A DNA stretch of 64,000 nt. Origin: Diplonema japonicum. Taxonomy: Eukaryota > Euglenozoa > Diplonemea > Diplonemida > Diplonemidae. Below are positions 50,615-61,800 of the stretch, piece by piece. The notes below the pieces were generated by a model. That model saw nothing but the letters and a program-made list of their open reading frames with translations, was not told where the DNA came from and did not search any database. The stretch covers positions 496,001 to 560,000 of the forward strand of contig OZ025664.1 of the NCBI GenBank assembly GCA_964019335.1, read 5' to 3'. Position numbers and translations under genes: made by a program. Position 1 is the stretch's first letter; each line of letters opens with the position of its first letter.

Positions 50615-51063
50615 TATTCTCTCTGTGCCGCAACATCATAAAGTGTGCGACAAACAAGTTCGGCAGCAACGTGATCGAGAAGTGTCTGAAGCAAGGCAGT
50701 GAGAAGGCGAAGGCGGAGCTGGTAGCCTCGCTTTGTGACAGGGAGATCATAGAAGTCTTGGTGAAGGTATACTTTTTTGGGAAAAAAAAAGAAAAAAAAA
50801 AAAAAAAAAAAAAACATTCGATCAAACAGGATCAGTTTGGGAATTATGTCATTCAGACATCAATCGAGCACTCTCCTCTCCACCTGGTGGAGGTTCTCAG
50901 CAACCACATAGTGCCAGTAGTAGAAGCGTCGCCTTATTCATACAAAATCGAGTCAAAGCTCCACAGAAGGCTTAAGCAGACAATCGCCGGGAAGACCCCT
51001 CCCTCAATGCCCCTTTTCAACACTCCTTCGCCCCGCCTCCAGAGGATGTCTAACCTGCCATAG
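49339..51063 (+). CDS. Pumilio (PUF) RNA-binding protein with N-terminal ubiquitin-like domain
   Basis: Exons 49339-49872, 49909-50005, 50053-50573, 50614-50766 and 50830-51063; introns 36, 47, 40 and 63 nt (GTATG or GTATAC donors), 512 residues. Frame continuity of PUF repeats across introns confirms the model: HIIKDNKQVSEKV|VFSLCRN, and EVLVK|DQFGNYVIQ. PUF repeat cores visible include GCITVQRMFD, YGNYVVQHII, FGSNVIEKCL and FGNYVIQTSI, so the protein should bind specific RNA in the cytoplasm; the first repeats are degenerate. Residues about 65-130 (LTVGDLRAFAEQHFG, then LLLAGQPI, GNGSVLVLRP) have the pattern of a ubiquitin-like fold, which is not a normal PUF partner. A Ser/Pro/Thr linker joins the two. 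Confidence 0.85.
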
Positions 51064-52407
51064 GGCCCTCCCCTTTCCCTTTTATTTTGTTTTAGTGGGG
51101 TAGTTGCTGAAACAACTTTTCCCTCATCATAATGAACTCCTTTTCCCCCCGTTTTTTTTTTTTTTTTTTTTTTTTTTTTCCCGTTCCCCACCTTTTCCCT
51201 TCGTTTTTTTTTTTTTTTTTATCTTAACAGTGTCGCAAAAAGGGGGGAGAAGGGGTGAATTAAAGCAGAGGGGCGGGCGAGAGAAAAAGAAAATTAAGAG
51301 CTAATCTTTCTTGTTTTAACCAGGTTGGCAAGGCTCCAAAAAAGAAAAAAAAAAGAAAAAGAAAACGTGGAGAATTCACACCCTTAGTCCCGCTTATTTT
51401 ATTTTTTGCCCTTGTGCCTCTCGAGTGTCCTGAGCACCCCTCCCTCGAGGCAAACCCCTCCCTCGAGGCAAACTGCAACGGTTAGTTGACGCATGCAAAG
51501 TACCCTTTGGCCTATAAAAAGGTTATGCCACAGAACTGTCCAAAAGATTTTAACAACCGATGAAGGAAAAAAAAAAAAGAAATGGGGGAGGGGGAGGTTT
51601 GGACGCTTTCTGACACTCCAGAGGATGAGGTGCACTTTTTATTTTTGCTGTATTTGTAATAATTTTTCATTTAAAAAAAAAAAAAACAAAAAAAAAAAAA
51701 CCATAAACATAAAAAATTTAAAAAAAAAAAAAAAGACAAACAAACTATAAAAAAGCCAAAAAGAACTAACAATAAGGTATGCATGCCTTCCCTGATCTTT
51801 TTGCTTTGTAAAAGAAGAAGGGCAGGGGGATGGAGGGGGGAAATGAAAGAGAGAGATAAAAAAAGAAGAGGGGGGGGGGGAAGAAAAAGGCAGACCACCT
51901 CCCCTTGCCTCAATGCCATTCAAAGGTTGCTATGGTTTCTTCTTCTTCTTTTTTTTTTGTTAAAGCAGAAAGGGAAGTAGAAGAAAAAAGAGAAAAAAAA
52001 AAAATAACGAAACCGAAGAAAGAGGGACACTGGGTGCTCATTGGCCAATTTTTTGCACGAAGTACCCTTTACCCATTATTTTCTTTTTTAAATCTTTTTT
52101 TAAATCTTTTTTTTTTTTTGTGTACCATATTTGTACTTGTTATGGAACGACAATATTTTGAACCTTTCCCGGAACCTTACTAAATTTTTATTTTAGCCCT
52201 TTTAATCATTTAGGCACCTGGCAACGGCCCAAGAAAACAAACAAAAAAAAAGTCAGTTGATTGTTGATTGTGCACAGCCGGGATTAACCTGTAGAAGGAT
52301 AAGCCAAAAAAAAAAAAAAAAAAAAAGAAAATACGAAATTAATTTTTCCCCCCCCGTTTCATATCAAGTACAAATACGGAAATATGTGGCCGTGGGGTAA
52401 ATCTTTT
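51064..52407. other. Intergenic region, homopolymer-rich
   Basis: 1.3 kb with T-runs, A-runs and a short direct repeat, CCCTCCCTCGAGGCAAAC, twice at about 51438-51472. A TATAAAAA lies near 51523. No open frame or RNA gene is convincing. Confidence 0.5.
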
Positions 52408-52411
52408 TTAA

Positions 52412-54032
52412 CCATCTACCAACGAGCGTCTATATATAGACGATTTGAAAAAAAAATCTTTTACGCAAAGGGCTTTCAATGCAGCCCGGCCCTTTCTTGC
52501 CGGCGGGGTCCTGCGCGGAAGAGGACGTTATGAGTGATGGCAGCACTGATGGCTCATCCCTATTATGCAATTTTGATACAAACAGTGATTCTGATTCGAA
52601 TTCGACCGATTCCGAGTCACAGCAGGGTGATTGGACGGCAAAGCCGGAGCAGTTGGAAGGCATCCGGTTTCGTGAAGATCGGAATCCTTGTGGACCCTGT
52701 TTTGACATCAGAGGCTCAACGCCATACCATATATTCTCCCAAATGCTCGTCCCAAACGTTATTCGGGTCATAACTTCGAACAATGTGGCAAATGCGGCTA
52801 AAAAAGGTGTCTCCCTGGATCTCGATGCTGCTTCTCTGCATACCTTCCTAGGTGCCCTTTTGTCGATGGACTTGGATATCAAGCCAGATTATTCTGATTA
52901 CTGGCACACTGGCTCCACGTCTCTCAACTACACCCCTGGGTACGCCACCGTCATGTCAAGAGACCGCTTTTTGACTATTCTGGGAAATCTGTGTTTCCAC
53001 AGCGAAACAAACAAGCGTGCTGACTTCTACCTATCGCGAAGGCCTCCCGGAGATCATGGATGCCCCAAAGAATCGAGGCCGCATGCCCAAGGACGCGCAC
53101 CCTGTGGGGACACCCAGTTCCACCAGCACGCGAGCATCCTTTGCACCACAACGTGGCATGACATCATGCCAGCGTGCTTTCTATCGACGTTGGATGTTCC
53201 GGTGAAGTCGAATTTGACGTGTCCGCCAAAAGAGAATGAAAGCCGGAAAGGACATCCCGCTCCCCACCAAGTGCATATTTACAACACCGCAATGGGCGGA
53301 ACCGACGCTGGGTGATGCTGTGACAAAACGCCATAAACGCTCCCTTATGACTTAAAAGTGGCCCCTGAAAGTATTTTTGTACTTGTTAGATAAATCTCTG
53401 GCGAATGCTTGGCTTGTTTGGAAAGAAGTGTTGCCCCCCAACACCCTGAGTACGAACGACAGTGGATTTACGCCTTTCAAAGAGGCAGTCATCGAAGGGC
53501 TACTAGGGAGGCAGTCTAAACAACAGCTAAAGTCAACTACAGAGCAGGCTGCCCCAATACCATGCCCCGAAACACAGAACGAGTGCTCTGAGACCCCAAT
53601 GCGCCGTGACAGTACCTTCTGGGACCATTTCCCCGAAAAAGTAGTGCAACTTGGTACAACTTTGCGTGACTCCGTGCTTCAAAGACTACCACCTTGCCGG
53701 GGATACCCCAGAAACCCCTCCCGGGGTCAAAAAAGAAGTCCCCCAGCCCGGGGCACATACGAACCGCGTCAAGAAGGCCTTAAATAGCTTTTTATAGAAT
53801 TTTACAGTCGATTTTTTTTGGCTTGTTTTTGTACCCCCTCTCGGGCACTTCGGGAACGATATTTTTGACAATGTTGTGGGGGTGGACCCTGCTGTGGGCA
53901 CCCTCTCTCTAGAATTGGGACATCTGGAGGCATTTCCGGGGGCATATAGCCCCAGCGTTGCGCTGGAATAGCTTTTTTTGAAGTTTTGAAAATTTACCCC
54001 CTGGTGGGCAAAAATGGTCCGTTGGTAGATGG
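52412..54032 (+). mobile_element. piggyBac-type deletion derivative, copy 2
   Basis: 1621 bp with perfect 13-bp terminal inverted repeats, CCATCTACCAACG, and TTAA on both sides (52408-52411 and 54033-54036). It is nearly collinear with the copy at 29238-30943 but inverted relative to it. Both carry the same internal deletion of the transposase. Confidence 0.92.
52530..53787 (+). pseudogene. piggyBac transposase remnant, copy 2
   Basis: Starts MSDGSTDGSS like copy 1 and is nearly identical through NLCFHSETNKRADFYLS, then shows the same junction into late-domain sequence. Extra damage: a frame break near 53260-53315 and loss of the first part of the C-terminal Cys-rich domain near 53640. An in-frame ATG at 52479 would add 17 residues. 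Not functional. Confidence 0.85.
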
Positions 54033-54036
54033 TTAA

Positions 54037-54049
54037 GAAATTTCTTCTT

Positions 54050-54083
<34 letters not shown>

Positions 54084-55774
54084 CATGTATTTGTACACAA
54101 TTTTTCCCTCCTCCCTTTTTTTTCTTTTTTTTTTTATTTGCCACTGCCTTTCTTAGGGCTGGTCCCCCCCCTTTTTTTTTAAAAAAAAGTTTTGTTTTTT
54201 TCTGTGGGATACCCATTGAGCAAGCGGCTTTATGGTAGTTCCTCGCGTTTTCCGCTTTTTCACAGACGTGCCAAGTAATCTTCGATAGCAACAACGCCGA
54301 CAGAGCTCATCTTGATCAATGATAAGGACCAAAAAAAAAAAAAAAAAAAAAAAAATCAAGGCTGAACACAGTAAGAGAAGCTGACAAAACGCTTTTTTTT
54401 GAGGAAAACCACAAACACGGGGAAGCGATGATGGAAAAAGATTTCGATGATTTTTCCGTGGATGGTGCCGAGTAGCTGGGCAGTTAAACCTTAGGTGTCA
54501 AAAGAGGTTACCATGGAAGGTGGCCCGTTTGGTGGAAAATCCAAATTTGCTTTCCGTGTTTGTTGTTTAACTCTCATTTTTTTTTTATTTACTGCCGCAT
54601 CGCAAGAGCTACCCTTTTTTTTTTTATTTTTTTTATTTTTCTTTTTTTTTTTTTTCATTCTTCTAAGACAAAACTAACCACTTCCCCCCCCCCCTCTGCC
54701 CCGTCTCTGTTCATTTTATTCCTCCCTCTCCCACAAAGGGTGTCAAACACAGAAGAACGAACCTATGCAGGAAAAGAAAAAAAGAAAAGCATTGATTTTT
54801 TGTTATATTTTTTGACCTGGTATTTGGAATGGCAGGTATAAAAAAAAAAAAAAAAAGAAAGAATGAGAAAACGGGGGGGGGGGAAGAAAAAAAAGAGGAA
54901 GAAAGGGACGACTGTGTATAACGCTAACGCCCTCTGCACCCTCCACGTATTTTTTTTTTGTTTTTCACCTTAAAACTTTTAAAATTCTAAAGTTTCTTTT
55001 TTTTTTTTATATTTCTTTTTTTTTTCTTTTTATAGTATTTTGCCGGCCTACAAATTTCTCAATTTTTTACTTTATTTGTTGGGCCCGACCATATAGGGGA
55101 CCGCATGGAGTAAGAAAGAAAAAGAAGCTTATTCGGATAGATGCAAGGGGCTTAACCGCGCAATGACTTCGTAAAAAAAAAAAAGAAATGGGGAGAAAAA
55201 AAAAAGAAGAATTTTTTTGTTACCTTCTAGATTTAACCTTTTGCCCCCCTGTTATTTTTTATTTTCCCTGTCCCATCCCCCCTTTAAATCACAACGAAAA
55301 AAAAAAAGAGGAAAAAAAAAAAAGCAACAGAAGAAATCACACAGAACTGGGGAAATAAAAAACGAGAAGGAAAAAAAAAAAAAAAAAAAAAGAGAAACAA
55401 AAAAAAAAAACCGAAATAATTTCACCCCGATACTGTATTTTTCCAAAGAAAGAAAGATATAAAAAAAAAAAAAGAAAACGAAGATCACCGTTCCTCCATC
55501 CCAAAAGAAAAGAAAGAAAATTTTTTATTTTATTTTTTTTTTCTCGTTATTCTTTTTTTTTCTTTCTATTTTTTATCTCACCCCCCAACTTTTATTGATT
55601 ATATATCCCCCCCCGTTTTTTTCACAATTTCTCTTTTTGTAGCCGTAAACCCTACCCTTATTATTTTTTTTTTTCCCTTCTAAAATTATTCTGCCGTAGT
55701 TTAAACCACCATCAAGCGCACAGGACACGGCGGGGCAGGGGAAGGGAAAAAGGGGAGGGGGTAATTATTAAAAA
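54037..55774. other. Intergenic region, homopolymer-rich, with a MITE
   Basis: 1.7 kb of T- and A-runs. The MITE at 54406-54568 is listed separately. A mixed island at 55075-55175 shows nothing recognisable. The region ends in a purine-rich leader before the ATG at 55775. Confidence 0.5.
54406..54568. mobile_element. Small MITE related to the MULE at 23121
   Basis: About 163 bp. Left end AAACCACAAACACGGGGAAG and right end (reverse complement) AAACAACAAACACGGAAAGC form imperfect terminal inverted repeats, and the inner sequence carries the same ATTTGGATTTTCCACC and CATGGTAACC blocks as the MULE ends. Non-coding. No target duplication is obvious. Confidence 0.55.
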
Positions 55775-56548
55775 ATGGCGGGAACCCACGACTGGAACCG
55801 TGAAAATCTACAAGATGACAGCGATGACGAGGATTACCTCTATGAGGACACACCGCGTAGCTGTGACCAACTACTGCAACGAGAACGGCATGACTCTTGG
55901 AGAGACCCCCGAGCAAGCCAACGCCCCCACGAAACCACCAAAGAAGAACCCAAACCAGCTCCTACGAAAAAGGACAAAACCGTAAAAAAACAAGAAAAAC
56001 TCTGGAAGCTACTCTCCATGATCCTAGCAGGCATTCTCTTCATCAGCACAATATGCCTGCTTCTTTGGGGACTATACGTTCAAAATTACCAAGAATGCCA
56101 CTTATTCTTAGAAGAGGTCACGGTCACAAAGTTACCAGAAAGACGGTTTTACATCAGTGAATCCGTAGATTTGAACTTGACTCTTGATATGTTTAATCCT
56201 AACAATGTGGACGGTCACCTTGACCATGCCTATCTCAGGCTCTCGTTTATTGACCAAGACAAGAAGACTCGGTATGACGTGCACGAGCCGGTGCGGCTGC
56301 CCACCAACGGTTCCATCCTCCTCCCTGCTGACAAGCATGTGAAGTACACCTTCTCGACATCCGTGAAGATCGCGCTCCTCAGCGAAGGCCTTCGTGTTGT
56401 CATGCTCATGCACAACGGCTGCTTCACCCTCTCCCTCGTCGGACAGCTTACCTATCGTGTCGCTTCGTTCCCACATACTTCGTCGGTGAACCGCACCCAG
56501 CAGCTCTTCGGGCCCGGGGCCTGTCCTTTCTGCGGGCAGAAACAATAA
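55775..56548 (+). CDS. Single-span membrane protein, LEA2/TMEM106-like
   Basis: 257 residues. The N-terminal 75 residues are charged and cytosolic; one strong membrane helix follows (LLSMILAGILFISTICLLLW, about 79-98). The remainder is a beta-sandwich-like domain: VTVTKL.ERRFYISESVDLNLTLDMFNPNN..., with the NPN motif characteristic of LEA_2 and TMEM106 proteins. That gives a type II membrane protein whose lumenal domain may bind lipid or protein. A C-x2-C pair lies at the extreme C-terminus (CPFCGQKQ). Assignment is by pattern. Confidence 0.7.
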   Translation: MAGTHDWNRENLQDDSDDEDYLYEDTPRSCDQLLQRERHDSWRDPRASQRPHETTKEEPKPAPTKKDKTVKKQEKLWKLLSMILAGILFISTICLLLWGLYVQNYQECHLFLEEVTVTKLPERRFYISESVDLNLTLDMFNPNNVDGHLDHAYLRLSFIDQDKKTRYDVHEPVRLPTNGSILLPADKHVKYTFSTSVKIALLSEGLRVVMLMHNGCFTLSLVGQLTYRVASFPHTSSVNRTQQLFGPGACPFCGQKQ

Positions 56549-56766
56549 TATTTTCTTTTTTTTTTAGTGTTTTGTTCACACACCCCCCCCCCCCCTTCAC
56601 TTCCCTATTTTTTTTTTCCTTCTTTCCCTGTTATGTTTATGTTCCGTTTTCTGCAGAAAGGCAAAAGAAAGAAAAAGAAAAAAGAAAAAAAAGAAAGAAA
56701 AACCGAGTAAGAAACAAAAGAATTTATAGTTGCCATTAGACCAGCGCCACACAGGAAGCATAAACA

Positions 56767-58789
56767 ATGGATGATGCCACCGCCAAGCGGCTCATCGATC
56801 TCTTCAAAAAATACACTGCCCCGCCAGTCGATAGGGAATCTGAGTTGTTTAGGGAGTTGAATGCCAGGTGTCTGGCCAGGTATAGCCGGGTACTAGCTGA
56901 CGCTGGCTTCAGGAATATGGAGGAGGTGAAGGAGGTAGAGCCAGAGGAGCTCGTGTTGCTTGGCTTCAGTGAGAGCGACGCTGTGATGCTATTGAACTCG
57001 ATCCCGATACCTCCCCGGAGACAGGCCATGCAGATCCAACCGGTGCAGCACCGACCGGCAGTCCGGTGGCAGAACCCAGGTACGCCACTGCAAGTAAGTA
57101 CTCCACAACAGCAGCTGCACCGCAACTATGAGAAGCACACGGCACAGCACGGACAGCCCTCACCGCAGCAGCAGGAAGAACAACAGGAGCAGATGAGGCA
57201 GCAGCAACGACAGCGACAGCAACAGCAGGTCCAGGCCACACAAGCTCAGAATCAACACATGCTGCAGCAGATGCTGCAAAACCATCAACCACAACAACCC
57301 GTGCATTTCAGCCCATCTCCTTCGCCCGCACCTCAGCCGCAATGTCTCAACCCGCAGGACCCTAGATACAGGGAACGCAAGAGGCAGGAAGCCCGTCTTT
57401 TATCTGATGAAGGTTGGGAACTGACAAGTGGCAGTGACACGAAGGGTAACGAGTTCGTTGACTGGATGCTGCCCTGCACTTCGTGGGACGAGATGCAGCT
57501 GGGTGCCGTGAGGCCGAACATCCCTATTGAGTGGGCAGTGCCGACGTCCGCGCAGAGCATCACGATGTCCAACGTGCCGCACAGCGTGGACATGCTGCTG
57601 AGCGCCAGCACAGGCAGCGGGAAGACAGCAGCATACCTACTACCCATCCTTCGCAGCCTGCTGCGAGAAGGTGTTGAAAACGTGAGCAGTACATACGGAG
57701 TGGTCGTCGGACTGACATTGGAGCTAGCTCAGCAGATCTACAGCGACGCATTGAAGCTGTGCAGAGGGACAGGCATCAACGTTATCAAGATAACGAAAGA
57801 GTGCACAGAAGGTGACTATGAGACAGCAATAAGGGGCGCGCATGGACGGACCCATATTGTCATCGGGACAGTGGGACGACTCAGCAGCGTAGTACGTAGG
57901 TCACAACCCCTCCTAGACATCTCACGGGCGAGGTACTATGTCGTGGATGAGGCCGATAAGATAGCAGAGATGGCAGACAACAAACCAGACTTCCACGTGG
58001 ACCTCGACTGGATCAAGGAACGGCTTCCTGCTGTGCACCACACCACAGTGTGTTCTGCGACGCTTTTCAACTCTGTGCACAAACTGTGCGGGTTGCTAAA
58101 GGGATACAAAGGTAGATCGCTTCTCCGTGAGGACAGCTGGATGATCTCGGAGGCATCGTGTCTACAGCTCAAGACACGGGTGTACCAAGTGGTACATGAG
58201 GTCAGGGACCACACACTGTTGAAGAGAATCGACAAAGCTAAAGCTATTGCGACACAGTACTTGCAGAACGAGGAGAATTGTAAAATCATTCTGTTTGCGA
58301 AGAAGGCAGACCTGCCCGTCGTTGCCGCTGAAATGCGCCAAGTGCCTGGGGTGAGCATCTATGAAACTTCTGGCGACCTGTCGGCTGAGTCGCGCACACA
58401 TGGAATGGAGTGCTTCAGGTCCGCACGGAGGGCATGCTTGGTGGCTTCGTACGGAACAGGTGGGCGTGGTATCGGTATGTTTCAAAGTTCTACATTACAT
58501 TCTACAGATGTCACGTGCCCTGTGGTGATCCTGCTCCAGATGCCTGAAAACTGGGTGGATTATCAGCACGCGATAGGCAGGACTGCCCGAGCAGGGAATT
58601 TTGGTATGTGTACACCAATCAATACAAAAACAAGCAGGCACCTCAATTGCTTTCTACGGAGAGTCCGATCAGAAGAAAATGAAACGCGCAGACTTCGAAA
58701 AAATGCTGCGAAACAGCCCCGAGGGAGGTGAGTGGCGATCGATTTCAGGGGAAACCCACCGCATCCCCGGCACGGGGATGATGTCTTAG
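56767..58789 (+). CDS. DEAD-box RNA helicase with Gln-rich N-terminus
   Basis: Exons 56767-58474, 58508-58603 and 58638-58789 (introns 33 and 34 nt, both GTATGT), 651 residues. Splicing restores motif V as GRGIDV and leads into the C-terminal QKKMKRADFEKML. Helicase motifs in order: Q-motif region PTSAQ, motif I ASTGSGKT, motif II DEAD, motif III SAT, motif VI HAIGRTARAG (canonical HRxGRxGR has lost its first Arg). The N-terminus has a SAM/HhH-like helical segment (residues 1-80), then a polyglutamine region (130-175). Expected activity: ATP-dependent RNA remodelling, Ded1/Vasa-like; subfamily uncertain. A 21-nt GT..AG segment at 58728-58748 near the end could be spliced in frame. Confidence 0.88.
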
Positions 58790-58885
58790 ATAGTTGTGTT
58801 GCACGCTATTAGATCTGAATTGGCATTGGTCGCTTCACTTGTTAAAACATCATGACAAGAGGGGGAGGGTGGGGGGACTTCTTTG

Positions 58886-61800
58886 ATGAAGAAGGCGGCG
58901 CTTGGAGGTGTAAAAGCCCCCAGACCGCCCACAAAACAACATGTCGGCAGCAAAGGAAGGAATTTCAGAACGAATGTTGCAGCTGACTATAGTGCGCAAG
59001 AAGAAGACGCGAAGGAGCTGATACAGCAAGGGAAGCTAGTAGAAGCTGTCGGGCTGATGGACAAGGTGCTGACGGCAAAAGTGAACCGTGGCGGGAGCAG
59101 TTGGGGCTACGCCGAGCGGTTAGTGGTGCTGTGCAATAAAGGTGCCTGCAAAGGCATCAAGAGTAACTTAGATCACGAAGTCTCGAAAAGGTTTCTCAAC
59201 AAGGCTGAGTCGACGCTGCTGACCTCAGAGGCGTTCACAGGATTCCATCCACTTCGCATCTGCCTGCTGAGCTCAACACTCAACAACCGTGCCATTTACA
59301 TGTACAGGTGTGAGGCCGACATCGCTGCGGCCGAAGAGCTTCTGTTCAAGGCGCAGGAAACGGAGGGCGCTTCCCTCTCTCCACAAACGCTTCTCAACCT
59401 CGCTTCCATCCACTTCAAACTTAATCGTATTGACGAAGCTATGCTCTGCGTCAGTCAGGCCTCCGGTATCAGCAGATTCTACATGGAGCAGCCCGACCTC
59501 ACATCCTCCGTTCCCGCTGTCTTCGAGACGCAGCGTGCCTTCAAAGAAGAGCATTGCACCTTCTACGCAAAGGCCCATGTCGTGCTGGCTAACCTGTACT
59601 GGTGGAAGCGTCGCCACGATATGGCCAAAGAAGTCATACGAACCGCTGCATCTACCGCAGTAAGCTATCTTGGCGCGAGCCACCCTCTATCTGCTTGGAT
59701 TCAAAACGAACAAGTCAATCTCTTGAACAAAGACGCTGACATGCCACCTGAGGTCCCCCTACGGCTTCAGGAGTTCAATGCACACGTCTCTCCATCACAC
59801 CTGCTTCCATACGCCCTGAAGGCACCCTTACCGGATGCGCTGACGGGCAAGGAGGAGCGGCTTAAGCTGCCTAAGATCCCGAATCGCCAAGTGTCATCAT
59901 CCTACTCCATCCCCCACGACCCCCATAGGTTCCTACGCTTGCGCGATATCCAGCAGCGATCCGCTATCCTTGACAGGAAGTTTTTCATGCAGCAGATACC
60001 CGTGTTGGGGAAGCCTAACAAGAATGTGGAGAAGTCCCACACGACACCCATTGCCCCCCGCAGACCCACACATTGGATAGACGATCCCGTGGATTGCTTT
60101 GCGAGGCGGCTGCAGACGTACAATGCAGGCGAGCAAAAGAGGAGAAAGTCAACCACGCAGAGCGTCACGCCGCCTATGCGGCCACACCCGCCGATGGTGC
60201 CGAAGGAGGAGGCTGTCCAGCCTGAGAGGCTGTCGCTGTCAGACGATGACTGGATGTTGTATGAAGCGTTGAGGTCACAGGCGTCTGAGATCGTGTCTAG
60301 GAACCGTCCAGAGTCTTCCGACAAGACGAACAAAGTGCACGAGGAGCTAAAAAGAGCTTCGTCCATCACGCAGCTGAGCACAATTGTCAGCGAGTACGTC
60401 GAGGCTACGAACACAACGCTGCTCGACCGCCTGTATCGAGTTGTAACTCTCTACACGACAGTTTGCACCATTGCCAACAAATGGCTACGCTGCGCGCGGG
60501 AGGCCATCGAGGCCAGAAACATGCTCCAACTCACAGGAGCGCTGCTCATCCAAAAGAACTGGAGGCTTCGCATCGCGGGCATCAGCGCCCGTTCCACAGT
60601 AGCGGTAAAACGAACAGAACTCCAACTTCTCAAGTGCCTTCGCAGTGCAGGCACTCTGCAGAGGCAAGGCAGGGGTTACACCAGTCGGCTGCAAGTTTAC
60701 AACCAAAAAAAAGAGGTCGACGCGCGCAGGGACGCAGCACTGAAGAGAGAGCATAATAGAGCGGAGATTGCCGCCTTGTTGATACAAGGTTTGTGGAAAG
60801 GATTTAAGGTGCGTGCTGTGATAAGTAAATGGGAAGAAGCTGTTGTCGTCTTGCAGAGGACTTTCAGATGCTTCAGGTTGTACGTGCGCCTGAAGCACAT
60901 TGCTACATCGCGCCGAAAATGGCGCGGCATGCACCAGACCATGAACAAGGCAGCGGTTGTTGTTGGCAGGTCGTGGACGGCCTACCGTCGCAGCAAGGAT
61001 GCCAAGTTGTCGCTGCGTGAGAGGCACGACAAACTCGAAAGGTACTTTATTAAGAAGGCAGAGGCCGATGCACAGCAGTGGAGAGACGATATGGCACGGC
61101 GAAGACAGCTACTTGCCTTAGTAATGCAAGTGTTTGCACGCTGCAAGTTGTCCTTTTTGGAACACAGACGGAAGGTCGAACTGCGAGATATGCGAACGAG
61201 GTCCGCAAACAAAATAGCAATGGCATGGTACTGCAAGGTGGCGCACGACCGAGTGCGCGAAGCGAGAGCTGCGTCTGAACGCGTGCAGCGCATGCTCAGG
61301 AGATGTGAACAGCTGCACGAGTGTGCCATTGAAGTACAGCGTGTGGTGAGAGGAATGCTGGGTAGAAAGAAAGCTTCACATATCCGAAGCACGCAGAATA
61401 GAAAGGTGGAAGCTGTCACCCACATACAGCGGATGTGGCAGGGGCATGTCGGGAGGGCCATTTACTGCAGGCTACACAGTGAGCTTCTGGAGCGCAACTA
61501 CCAGTACATGCAGAAGGCAACTAAGCACTACAACGCACTGGTGATTCAGGCTGCGTTCCGTGCACACCTTTCTCGGAAACAAGTGCGTTTGATGAAATCT
61601 GTTGACACCGACATTCATAGACATGCTGCTGTCCTGCAAAGGTTCATGCGCATGGTGCGTGCGAGGCGTCTTTATATCAGACTTCGAGCGGTGCAGGAGA
61701 GAGACAGACAGGAAATGCGGATGCAGGAAACACAGCTCTGGGCCTGCCTTGCTATCCAATGTTGTTGGAGGTACTTCGTAGCACGACGGGAGCGGGAAGC

